DNA from: UBA6059 sp964351595
Lineage (GTDB): Bacteria > Bacteroidota > Bacteroidia > Cytophagales > Cyclobacteriaceae
DNA: 64,000 bases
NCBI GenBank assembly: GCA_964351595.1
Contig: CAYGOT010000005.1
Coordinates: 66,195-130,194 of the forward strand
Direction: 5' to 3'
This document shows, in pieces, positions 7,895 to 15,339 of this stretch; the first letter of the stretch is position 1, and every line of letters begins with the position of its first letter. The notes beneath the pieces were generated by a model that saw nothing but the letters and a program-made list of their open reading frames with translations, did not search any database and had not been told where the DNA came from. The position numbers and the translations under genes are program-made.

Positions 7895-9049
7895 CTATAG
7901 AACGATCTCTGCAACGAAGAAGCCTACATAGGTACCTACACCAGCACCTAGTGTACCTACAAGAATAGACGGTAGTATTAGGTCTGTTCTATTGAGACTC
8001 TTGGCCAGGGCCATAGCAGAAGAAGGGCCACCTACGTTGGCCTGGCTAGCGACAGCTACTAGATCCCAGTCCTGCTTGAGCACACCGCCAATGAAGTAGA
8101 TAATCAGACCGTGAATGACCACAATAGTTGTGGTGAAAGCCATGACTACTATCGCGAGAGAGCCGATCTTTCCGAGTGCGGCTAGCTCACAGAAAGCACC
8201 GATCACTGCTAGGAACAGATACACTGCATACAATCCCAGAAGTTTAGCGCCATTGATTCTTTGAATGGCAGGCACTTGCGCCATGATCAGAGCGAATGTG
8301 GTGAGTACGAGTATCGACGGGAAGTTGATCCTATTTTCCGCTAGCATACCTGCAATCAGATTAGAGAGCCAAAGTACACCAGCACCCATAAAGATCAAAA
8401 GGGCAAGTTGCATAGGGTCAACACTTTCGTGCTCATTGTGAATATCGGCAATCTGCTGGTCGGAGAGCTCTTCGTTGGCATTGAGCTGCTTTCTGGGCAA
8501 CCATTTTTGGAGCAGCTTGGGAAACAGGAGCGAGCAGATCATCCACAATGCAGTGAGGATGTTGTCGACCGCCACTGTGCCGGCGTAGAGACTGCCATCT
8601 TTCGCTACATCATAGTGCAGAGCTATAGCATTGAAGTTGACGCTACCACCAATATACGTTCCGGTCATCATTCCCGCTAGGGCCTTATAACTACTGCCGA
8701 GCGCTTCACCTCCCACTAACTGCACAGCAATGATAGCCCCGATGGCAGTACTCGCCGCGCCTGCAAAAAACATAATGAGCATCGGTAGGCCCGCCTTTTT
8801 CAAATGGCTTAGGTTGACGCCTAGCAACAAAAAGAATATCGAAATCGGTGCGACGTAGGTGAAAATACCACTGTAAATGCCCGGTGCATTGGATGCTGAA
8901 GGAATGATGCCAATGTTGGCAACTACAGCTGTGAATAGGATCACGAGCAGGGTAGTGCCAAAATGTCTAAAGAAGGTATGACGACAAAGCCATTCACAAA
9001 TGACCACATTGAGAGAGAGAATGGCGAGTACGCCCAAAGAATCCTGCAT
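7895..9049 (-). CDS. DUF819 family integral membrane protein
   Basis: The product (about 384 residues from the ATG at 9047-9049) has around ten hydrophobic helices and the DUF819/YjcL pattern: a glycine-rich GMMTGTYIGGSVNFNAIAL in the first half and ANVGGPSSAMALAKSL near the C-terminus. These two discontinuous segments resemble the crossover regions of sodium-coupled transporters. A transport role is therefore plausible, but substrate is unknown. A longer frame to 9130 exists. I prefer 9049 because homologues begin close to a sequence like MQDSLGVLAILSL and the longer start would run into the regulator's promoter region. It is divergent from the ArsR gene. Confidence 0.78.
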   Translation of the reverse strand: MQDSLGVLAILSLNVVICEWLCRHTFFRHFGTTLLVILFTAVVANIGIIPSASNAPGIYSGIFTYVAPISIFFLLLGVNLSHLKKAGLPMLIMFFAGAASTAIGAIIAVQLVGGEALGSSYKALAGMMTGTYIGGSVNFNAIALHYDVAKDGSLYAGTVAVDNILTALWMICSLLFPKLLQKWLPRKQLNANEELSDQQIADIHNEHESVDPMQLALLIFMGAGVLWLSNLIAGMLAENRINFPSILVLTTFALIMAQVPAIQRINGAKLLGLYAVYLFLAVIGAFCELAALGKIGSLAIVVMAFTTTIVVIHGLIIYFIGGVLKQDWDLVAVASQANVGGPSSAMALAKSLNRTDLILPSILVGTLGAGVGTYVGFFVAEIVL

Positions 9050-9151
9050 CTGAAGATTAGTTTTAGAATTGGGAAAATAGTGCTTTTTGAATGAAAGTAC
9101 CTGGCAGATTACAGGAACGAGGTTGTTCATTTCAATTTTCTATACTTGTAT

Positions 9152-9171
9152 ATATGAATATATGTTCATAT
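9152..9171. promoter_or_regulatory. Inverted-repeat operator upstream of the ArsR gene
   Basis: The 20-bp element is ATATGAA-N6-TTCATAT, with perfect 7-bp arms, 9 bases upstream of the regulator's ATG (9181). A TATACTTG at 9141-9148 resembles a Bacteroidota -7 box (TAnnTTTG) immediately before it, so binding here would block transcription. The same element recurs at 9510-9529. Operator function is inferred. Confidence 0.65.
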
Positions 9172-9180
9172 GTTTGCGTT

Positions 9181-9492
9181 ATGATTGCAACGAAGACATT
9201 GATCGATGTAGAGAAGCTCGAAAAAGTAGCTTTCATATTGAAAACCATCGCACACCCTTTACGCATTGGAATTATTGATTTGTTGACTGATAATGAGCGC
9301 ATGTCGGTCAATGACATTTGCCAAAAGCTCGATTCCGAGCAGTCGCTGACTTCTCATCACCTGTCCAACATGAAGTTGAAAGGTATACTGAGATCGGAGC
9401 GAGAGGGTAAAAATATCTACTACTCACTCAAGATGAAGGAAGTGACCGAGGTGATCCACTGCATGCAGAACTGTAACCTGATCTTGCCTTAA
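9181..9492 (+). CDS. ArsR-family winged-helix repressor, probable sulfur/persulfide sensor
   Basis: The 103-residue protein has the ArsR fold: KTIAHPLRIGIIDLL in helix 1-2, the recognition helix LTSHHLSNMKLKGIL, and the wing SEREGKNIYYSL. Three cysteines are present, Cys47 (NDICQKL) and Cys94/Cys98 (HCMQNC). Their location in helix 3 and in the last helix is similar to thiol-based sensors such as SqrR/BigR, which react with persulfides. The ATG at 9181 is chosen because the earlier ATG at 9154 lies inside the operator and homologues start near here. It precedes a sulfur-oxidation operon and probably represses it and itself. Sensing chemistry is inferred. Confidence 0.8.
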   Translation: MIATKTLIDVEKLEKVAFILKTIAHPLRIGIIDLLTDNERMSVNDICQKLDSEQSLTSHHLSNMKLKGILRSEREGKNIYYSLKMKEVTEVIHCMQNCNLILP

Positions 9493-9509
9493 AAAAATTT
9501 TGCATTGAT

Positions 9510-9529
9510 ACATGAAGAAATGTTCATAT
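9510..9529. promoter_or_regulatory. Second copy of the ArsR operator, before the sulfur operon
   Basis: ACATGAA-N6-TTCATAT matches the element at 9152-9171 in 13 of 14 arm positions, with the same 6-base spacer ending in ATG. It ends 10 bases before the ATG of the TauE/SafE gene. A TTTTG at 9498-9502 could be part of a -33 box. It suggests repression of the operon by the neighbouring regulator. Confidence 0.65.
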
Positions 9530-9539
9530 AAAAGTTAAG

Positions 9540-10328
9540 ATGGAGTTGATAGGGTTTGTGGCGGCAGTAGTGATCGGGTTTACTATGGGACTCATTGGCG
9601 GGGGAGGCTCTATATTGACCGTACCTGTAATGGTGTACTTTCTGAATGTAGATCCTGTCCTGGCAACTGCTTACTCCTTGTTCATCGTAGGGTTAACTAG
9701 TCTTATTGGCTCGTTTAGCTATATGCTGAAGCAGCAACTGGATTACAAGACCGCTGTGGTTTTCGCAATACCATCCTTCATCGCCGTATACTCTACGCGC
9801 AAATTTATCGTTCCGGCCATTCCGGCTGAAATGTCAATCGGCGGATTAGTCTTAGAGAAAGGCATGATGCTCATGCTATTTTTTGGTGTAATCATGTTTG
9901 TATCTGCTTTTTCAATGATCAGAAGCGGAACGCGACCGGAGGTAGATGAAAGTGAAGTGAAGTTTAATTACCCACTGATCCTCATCGAAGGTGCCTTGGT
10001 GGGTATAGTGACTGGCTTAGTGGGAGCCGGAGGTGGCTTTCTGATTATCCCGGCATTGGTGTTGCTTGCGAGGCTGCCGATGAAGCTGGCAGTAGGTACC
10101 TCGCTCATCATTATTGCTGTAAAATCTTTAATCGGCTTTTTAGGCGATATAGGAATTCAGACTATCGATTGGTCTTTCGTTCTCATCTTCTCGTTGTTTG
10201 CCGTTTTTGGCATTTTTGGAGGTTCTTTCGTTAGCAAATATGTGCAGGGGGAGAAGTTGAAAAAAGGATTTGGATGGTTTGTGGCTATCATGGCCCTCTT
10301 CATCTTTTATAAAGAATTATGGAGTTAA
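9540..10328 (+). CDS. TauE/SafE (TSUP) family sulfite/organosulfonate exporter
   Basis: This 262-residue protein has about eight membrane helices arranged as two repeats. Each begins with a glycine-rich motif: GFTMGLIGGGGSILTVPVM near the N-terminus and GIVTGLVGAGGGFLIIPAL in the second half. This is diagnostic for the TSUP family, whose members export sulfite or related sulfur anions or import sulfonates. In this operon it would most simply export sulfite produced by the downstream persulfide dioxygenase. The exporter role is inferred from context. It is the first gene of the operon and carries the second operator just upstream. Confidence 0.9.
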   Translation: MELIGFVAAVVIGFTMGLIGGGGSILTVPVMVYFLNVDPVLATAYSLFIVGLTSLIGSFSYMLKQQLDYKTAVVFAIPSFIAVYSTRKFIVPAIPAEMSIGGLVLEKGMMLMLFFGVIMFVSAFSMIRSGTRPEVDESEVKFNYPLILIEGALVGIVTGLVGAGGGFLIIPALVLLARLPMKLAVGTSLIIIAVKSLIGFLGDIGIQTIDWSFVLIFSLFAVFGIFGGSFVSKYVQGEKLKKGFGWFVAIMALFIFYKELWS

Positions 10329-10358
10329 TACGTTTTTAAAAATATAAATCAAACCGAT

Positions 10359-11783
10359 ATGTACGTCGAACAATTATACACAGGTTGTCTTGCAGAAGCG
10401 GCCTATTATATAGAGTCAAATGGCGAAGCGGCCATTATTGACCCTATTAGAGAAACTGAACCTTATTTAGCGCTAGCCAAACAAAGGGGAACCAAAATCA
10501 AATATGTACTGGAGACCCATTTTCATGCTGATTTTGTTTCCGGGCATCTCGATTTGGCGAAGAAAACAGGAGCAACAATCATCTTTGGCCCGAATGCCAA
10601 CCCTCTTTATGATGCGCATATCACTGAGGATGGGGAGATATTGTATGTTGGAGATATCAAGATCAAGGTGCTTCATACGCCGGGACATACGATGGAGTCC
10701 ACTACTTATCTATTAATAGATGAGCAGGACAATCATCACGCGATTTTCACAGGAGATACCCTGTTTATAGGTGATGTAGGGCGTCCCGACCTAGCGGTAA
10801 AAAGTGACCTAACGGAACGGGATCTGGCAGGCCATCTTTATGATTCGCTTCACAATAAAATCATGACACTGGCCGATGATGTCATCGTCTATCCGGCACA
10901 TGGCGCAGGCTCTCAGTGCGGCAAAAATCTGAGTGATGAGAAGCAGTCTACGGTCGGTGAGCAGCGTCAGTTCAACTACGCATTGCAGCCTATGACCAAG
11001 GATCAGTTCATCGATGTGGTCACTGATGGGTTAGCTGCACCTCCGGCCTATTTTCCGGAGAATGTGAGAATCAACAAGTCTGGCTATGAGAACATCGATC
11101 ACGTGATGGATCGTAATCTCAAGGCATTGTCGGTAGACGAGTTCAAGGCTGAAGTGGCCGATGGTGCTATTATCCTTGATACGCGCATACCCGATCAATT
11201 TGAGAAAGGATTTGTTAAAGGAGCCTACAGCATCGGACTTGATGGCACTTTCGCTGTATGGGTGGGGACGTTATTCGATATCAATCAAAAGCTCGTGCTT
11301 GTCACGGAGGAAGGAAAGCAGGAGGAGTCGGTACTACGGCTGGCTCGTGTTGGATTTGAAAATGTTGGCGGCTACCTCAAAGGAGGTGTTGAAGCCTGGT
11401 CAGGGGCAGGAGAGTCGCTGGAGAAGATTGATAGTGTCAAAGGAGAAGAAATATCAACCTATCAGGCAAAGGGACTGACCGTGATGGATGTGCGCAGAAA
11501 TCCTGAGTTTGATACTGAGCATATAGAAGGTGCACTGAATGTGCCGCTCAAGGACTTAGAGCAGAACCTAGATAAGGTTGATCCGGAACAACAATATTTG
11601 GTTCACTGCCTGGGTGGATATCGCTCAATGATAGCTTCATCCATACTCAAGCGCAATGGCATTAACAATATCGTGAATGTCTGGGGAGGATGGAACAGTA
11701 TCAAAAAAGATCCGAATGCCAGTTTGGTGACCGGACCCTGCCCAACCCAAATTCGCGATGCGAAAATGGCGGCAATGACTTGA
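10359..11783 (+). CDS. Persulfide dioxygenase-rhodanese fusion (CstB/ETHE1-like MBL protein)
   Basis: The 474-residue protein has an N-terminal metallo-beta-lactamase fold with ETHFHADFVSGH (residues about 51-62) and TGDTLFIGDVGRPD, the hallmark of ETHE1-type persulfide dioxygenases, which oxidise a persulfide to sulfite with O2 at a mononuclear iron. Two rhodanese modules follow. The first (about 255-350) lacks a catalytic cysteine. The second carries it in VHCLGGYRS near residue 417. This layout matches CstB-like fusions, which couple persulfide oxidation with sulfur transfer to make thiosulfate. It lies 30 bases after the exporter gene. Biochemical specificity (thiosulfate release) is inferred. 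Confidence 0.92.
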   Translation: MYVEQLYTGCLAEAAYYIESNGEAAIIDPIRETEPYLALAKQRGTKIKYVLETHFHADFVSGHLDLAKKTGATIIFGPNANPLYDAHITEDGEILYVGDIKIKVLHTPGHTMESTTYLLIDEQDNHHAIFTGDTLFIGDVGRPDLAVKSDLTERDLAGHLYDSLHNKIMTLADDVIVYPAHGAGSQCGKNLSDEKQSTVGEQRQFNYALQPMTKDQFIDVVTDGLAAPPAYFPENVRINKSGYENIDHVMDRNLKALSVDEFKAEVADGAIILDTRIPDQFEKGFVKGAYSIGLDGTFAVWVGTLFDINQKLVLVTEEGKQEESVLRLARVGFENVGGYLKGGVEAWSGAGESLEKIDSVKGEEISTYQAKGLTVMDVRRNPEFDTEHIEGALNVPLKDLEQNLDKVDPEQQYLVHCLGGYRSMIASSILKRNGINNIVNVWGGWNSIKKDPNASLVTGPCPTQIRDAKMAAMT

Positions 11784-11796
11784 TCGTCTGTCTTTC

Positions 11797-11862
11797 AACC
11801 AACACTGTTGGTTAAACGAGATAAGGAATGTCCAGAAGTGTGCCTGTGCGCTCACTTCTGGA
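11797..11862 (+). promoter_or_regulatory. Palindrome and stem-loop in the dioxygenase-YeeE gap
   Basis: A 17-base near-palindrome (AACCAACA at 11797-11804, C, TGTTGGTT at 11806-11813) is followed by a 10-bp stem TCCAGAAGTG (11831-11840)/CACTTCTGGA (11853-11862) with a 12-base loop. There is no strong T run. It may be a partial terminator or RNA-processing site that lowers expression of the transporter genes relative to the dioxygenase. Confidence 0.45.
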
Positions 11863-11921
11863 ATTTATTAGAAGACAATGGGGGTTGTCTTTTATTGATT
11901 AGTACCTAAACGAATAAAAAA

Positions 11922-12479
11922 ATGTGGGAACAAATATTGGGGCCATGGCCATGGTATGTGGTAGGTCCGCTCATCGGCTTGATGGTGCCGCTCTTTTTAA
12001 TCATCGACAACAAGTCCTTCGGAGTGTCATCAAACCTAAGGCATATCTGCGCAGCTTGTATACCTGCGAATATCCCTTTCTTCCAATACAACTGGAAGGC
12101 GGAGAGTTGGAACCTGTTTTTCATCTTCGGAATAGTGATTGGAGGTTACATTGGAACCGAATGGCTCACAAACTATGACATAGTAGCCATCAGCGAACAG
12201 ACCGTAACTGATCTTCAGTCCATGGGGATTACCAATTTTTCCGGATTGGCTCCTGCGGAGCTCTTCAGCTGGGGTAACCTAACCAATTGGCAGGGTGTCC
12301 TGATGATTGCGGTAGGTGGCTTTATGGTAGGTTTTGGTACGCGCTATGCCGGGGGCTGTACCTCGGGGCATGCGATAACCGGTTTGTCTAATCTCCAGTG
12401 GCCATCATTGGTAGCCGTTATCGGATTTTTTGTTGGTGGCCTGTTTATCACCCACGTTATTTATCCAATCATCTACTAA
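11922..12479 (+). CDS. YeeE/YedE family thiosulfate/sulfur transporter, first half
   Basis: The 185-residue membrane protein has about five helices and the conserved cysteine motif GGCTSGHAITGLS (Cys about 146), which in the YeeE/TsuA family lies in the thiosulfate-conducting pore. Family members of this size represent half of the full channel, and the other half is encoded immediately downstream. The N-terminal region also carries two cysteines in HICAACIPANIPF, seen in this subfamily. It probably moves thiosulfate or another sulfane-sulfur compound across the inner membrane. The gene starts at an ATG after a hairpin-containing 138-base gap. Confidence 0.88.
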   Translation: MWEQILGPWPWYVVGPLIGLMVPLFLIIDNKSFGVSSNLRHICAACIPANIPFFQYNWKAESWNLFFIFGIVIGGYIGTEWLTNYDIVAISEQTVTDLQSMGITNFSGLAPAELFSWGNLTNWQGVLMIAVGGFMVGFGTRYAGGCTSGHAITGLSNLQWPSLVAVIGFFVGGLFITHVIYPIIY

Positions 12480-12480
12480 T

Positions 12481-12891
12481 ATGAAAAACATCAAATTCAT
12501 GATCATAGGAATCTCCTTCGGAATCCTCTTGACTAAGGCTGAAGTGATCAGTTGGTTTAGAATCCAGGAGATGTTTCGATTCCAATCGATTCATATGTAC
12601 GGTGTGATTGGTCTTGCGATATTGGTGGGATTGATTTCACTACAGCTCATCAAGAGATACAATATTAAGACCCTCAAAGGAGGTACGATTGGTCTCGCGG
12701 ATAAAGCCTTCCATCCTGGCGTTTATATTGGAGGCACGATTTTTGGCCTGGGATGGGCATTGACTGGTGCGTGTCCTGCACCATTATTTGCTTTGGTTGG
12801 TAGTGGATACAGTGTGATTTTTGTTGCTATATTGACGGCAATATTAGGCACATGGGTATATGGTGCACTACGTGAAAAACTACCACATTAA
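12481..12891 (+). CDS. YeeE/YedE family sulfur transporter, second half (DUF6691-type)
   Basis: The start ATG follows the upstream stop by one base, pointing to translational coupling. The 136-residue protein has about four helices and the second pore motif, LGWALTGACPAPLFALVG, with its conserved cysteine. Together with the preceding gene it rebuilds a complete YeeE-like channel as two polypeptides, an arrangement common in Bacteroidota sulfur operons. A longer frame opening at 12430 overlaps the preceding gene by 50 bases and is not favoured. Confidence 0.87.
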   Translation: MKNIKFMIIGISFGILLTKAEVISWFRIQEMFRFQSIHMYGVIGLAILVGLISLQLIKRYNIKTLKGGTIGLADKAFHPGVYIGGTIFGLGWALTGACPAPLFALVGSGYSVIFVAILTAILGTWVYGALREKLPH

Positions 12892-12907
12892 ATAAATCGA
12901 TTGAAAT

Positions 12908-13312
12908 ATGAGACGACACTATATTCTGCTGGTTCTCACTATCGTAATGATTGCCTGCAGTACAGGAAACACACAAGGTCCTGAAAATGGCCTCATCGAT
13001 GCGGAAGAGCTCAAGTCAAGGTTGGACAATGGTCTTGATGGTATCTTAATCGACCTACGTACTCCAGAGGAAGTGGCCAATGGTATACTTCCAGGAGCTC
13101 AAATCATTGATTTTAGATCGGATGAGTTTGAAGCCCAAATCAAAGCACTGGACAAAGATGAAAAGTACTATGTTTATTGTCATGGTGGTGGTAGAAGTGC
13201 CAAGACCAAGACATTGATGGAACAGCTAGGCTTTCAATCAGTCCTGGATTACGGAGGAGGGTTTAGCGAGTGGAGTAGCTTAGGATTCCCACTGGTAGAT
13301 GCCCCTAAGTAG
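12908..13312 (+). CDS. Single-domain rhodanese lipoprotein
   Basis: The 134-residue product starts with a lipoprotein signal (lipobox VMIAC, Cys about 17) and a full rhodanese domain. It has IDLRTPEEVANGILPGA and the active-site loop YCHGGGRSAK, with its catalytic cysteine near residue 95. It is probably a periplasmic sulfurtransferase anchored to a membrane. It would receive or deliver sulfane sulfur at the outer side of the YeeE-type channel encoded just upstream (16-base gap). It ends the sulfur operon and is convergent with the serine hydrolase gene, only 3 bases away. Confidence 0.87.
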   Translation: MRRHYILLVLTIVMIACSTGNTQGPENGLIDAEELKSRLDNGLDGILIDLRTPEEVANGILPGAQIIDFRSDEFEAQIKALDKDEKYYVYCHGGGRSAKTKTLMEQLGFQSVLDYGGGFSEWSSLGFPLVDAPK

Positions 13313-13315
13313 GGT

Positions 13316-14464
13316 CTAGCCTGGCAGTTGGCTGTCTTCATAGGCTTGGATTACTGTTGATCCAAGCCAATCGTTGCTGTCTAAAGCGGAGTTGATAAAA
13401 ATGATTACGTCCGTGTTGTCCGGGAAATGTGCAGCGATAACTTGAAGTTGACGTTGAGGCTGATTGGAGTACCACCAAGCACCATCTTTTATAAAATAAC
13501 GACCATACTGACCATCACGCGTCTCAAATAAGCCGGCCGTATTTTCGGTCATTTCACCTCTTGTAGTCTCATCGATAAAGATGTCAGTGTACCAGGCCGC
13601 CCTCCAGATTTCTGCTAAGTCAGCCGTGCTCATATGCCACCCATAGGCACCACCTACTTCGGTAAAGTCGACATTGCTACCTGAACCCCCTCCAGTATCA
13701 TTTTTATTAGCATATGCCTTGATGACATTGCTCACACTACTAGCGCTGAGGTCAGCCTCAATTTGCAAAGGATCGAAGAGTATCTCTCTTACCACTTTTT
13801 CATAAGCCAATGCAGTGGTTGCGGAAGTATACTCCGTGGTTTGATTTTGAAGTTGATCGTTCAGTATGGGAAGGATGACCCGAAATAATGAATGATGATT
13901 ATTGTTGTACAACTTGAGCCTCAATCCTTCAGCTCCACCCTCGACGATTTGCTTCAGACTATCAAATCGATTTGCATTGAAACCGCTCGAACCGTACTGG
14001 TTTAGTCCACCCCTTTGCGCTAGCAGGTCCATAAATGTTAGGGTTTCGATACCGGGACCGAGCGTCCAGTCCTCCGGGAAATAGGGTGCTACACTCGCCG
14101 CAGAAGAAATGTTGTTTTCTTCCAATAGACTTAAAGTGGTCAGGGTGGTCACCCACTTACTGACACTTGCTATATGCATAGGATATTCAACGGACATAGC
14201 AAGTTCACCATCAGTAGCATTTCTAGCTAAACCGCCTGTTCCTTCAACTGCGACCTCACCGTTTCGCAGGATCACATAGGCATATCCCATGACCACATCA
14301 GCAAACATGGCGTCAAGTTGAGTAGCCAGTGGATCTCCAGCTAGCTCTTCCTCCTCAACTATCGGCGGAGTGTTAGGTACTACCGGATCTTCATCCGCAG
14401 AGCACCCGGAAAAAATTGCCAGAAACAGCAGGGCAAATAGATACTGATGAATCCTTGCAAGCAT
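13316..14464 (-). CDS. Serine hydrolase of the class C beta-lactamase/DD-peptidase fold, lipoprotein
   Basis: From the ATG at 14462-14464 the product is 382 residues, with a lipoprotein signal ending in the lipobox IFSGC. The catalytic SxxK occurs in HIASVSKWVTTL (Ser-Val-Ser-Lys) and a Tyr motif (YTSATTALAYE) corresponds to the second active-site element. The C-terminal part (GGAYGWHMSTADLAEIW) fits the family. Such proteins hydrolyse D-amino acid peptides, esters or beta-lactams in the periplasm. This member lacks features proving beta-lactamase activity. A frame extended to 14506 would give an unusual charged leader, so the shorter start is preferred. Confidence 0.8.
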   Translation of the reverse strand: MLARIHQYLFALLFLAIFSGCSADEDPVVPNTPPIVEEEELAGDPLATQLDAMFADVVMGYAYVILRNGEVAVEGTGGLARNATDGELAMSVEYPMHIASVSKWVTTLTTLSLLEENNISSAASVAPYFPEDWTLGPGIETLTFMDLLAQRGGLNQYGSSGFNANRFDSLKQIVEGGAEGLRLKLYNNNHHSLFRVILPILNDQLQNQTTEYTSATTALAYEKVVREILFDPLQIEADLSASSVSNVIKAYANKNDTGGGSGSNVDFTEVGGAYGWHMSTADLAEIWRAAWYTDIFIDETTRGEMTENTAGLFETRDGQYGRYFIKDGAWWYSNQPQRQLQVIAAHFPDNTDVIIFINSALDSNDWLGSTVIQAYEDSQLPG

Positions 14465-14538
14465 CACTTTTTCTTTTCGATCATACCCTAAAATTAGTCC
14501 AGACATTCGTTAATTTCGCGGTTGAAAAGGAGGGATTT

Positions 14539-15339
14539 TTGGAAGTCGATTTTGCCCCAATTATAAGAATCATAGAAGAAGAGTATGAGATACCGCAGTT
14601 GCAGCGAAAGCGACGAATTGCGGCCTTGCTGCCCCATGACTATGAACATTCCGACAAGTCTTACCCCGTACTCTATCTTCAGGATGGTCAAAACCTCTTC
14701 GATGATAATGCGCCCTATGGCAATTGGGCTATCGATCAATCGCTGAAGGAACTGGCTGCTAATGGTCTGACTGATGTTATTGTGGTAACGATAGATCATG
14801 GTGGCGAGGAGCGGATTAGTGAATATTCTCCATATTACCATCCCAGATTTGGGAAGGGAAATGGGAAAGCCTACCTCGACTTTCTCAAGTTTACACTGAA
14901 ACCTTATGTCGACAAGACCTTCAGGGTGCTTCCCGATAGGGCGAATACCGGTATAGGCGGCAGTTCCCTTGGGGGATTGATCAGTATGTATGCCGGTTTT
15001 CGGGAGCCGGCCATTTTTGGCAGGATGATGATCTTTTCACCTTCGCTATGGGTATCCCCAAAGATTTTTCATCATGCCCAGTGCTTTCATCCGGAGGAGG
15101 ATACATGGCTCTATCTTTATGCCGGTGGCAGGGAGAGTCGATTTCATCTGCCCAATGTGCTGCGGATGAAAGGCGCCCTGCTGAAGCGTGGATATGATTA
15201 CAGTCACTTAAAGTTTAAATTGAATATTAATCAGGAAGGTACACACAGCGAGTTCTTTTGGCAGAAGGAGTTTCCAAAAGCGCTCAAATGGCTCTACTTC
15301 CAAGATAAGAAAGCAGATGAAGCTGAAGATAACGAATGA
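14539..15339 (+). CDS. Esterase family (Fes/esterase D-like) alpha/beta hydrolase
   Basis: This protein has the esterase D-type fold: RRIAALLPHDY near the start, YPVLYLQDGQNLFDD, the nucleophile elbow GIGGSSLGGLISMYAG (Ser in GSSLG), and late Asp/His positions, with the His in EGTHSEFFWQ. It is probably cytoplasmic, hydrolysing ester bonds of a small substrate. A TTG at 14539 preceded by AAGGAGGG gives about 266 residues and a family-like N-terminus (LEVDFAPIIRII). A longer ATG start at 14416 would overlap the antisense serine hydrolase gene. It overlaps the following aminopeptidase gene by 23 bases. Confidence 0.75.
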   Translation: MEVDFAPIIRIIEEEYEIPQLQRKRRIAALLPHDYEHSDKSYPVLYLQDGQNLFDDNAPYGNWAIDQSLKELAANGLTDVIVVTIDHGGEERISEYSPYYHPRFGKGNGKAYLDFLKFTLKPYVDKTFRVLPDRANTGIGGSSLGGLISMYAGFREPAIFGRMMIFSPSLWVSPKIFHHAQCFHPEEDTWLYLYAGGRESRFHLPNVLRMKGALLKRGYDYSHLKFKLNINQEGTHSEFFWQKEFPKALKWLYFQDKKADEAEDNE

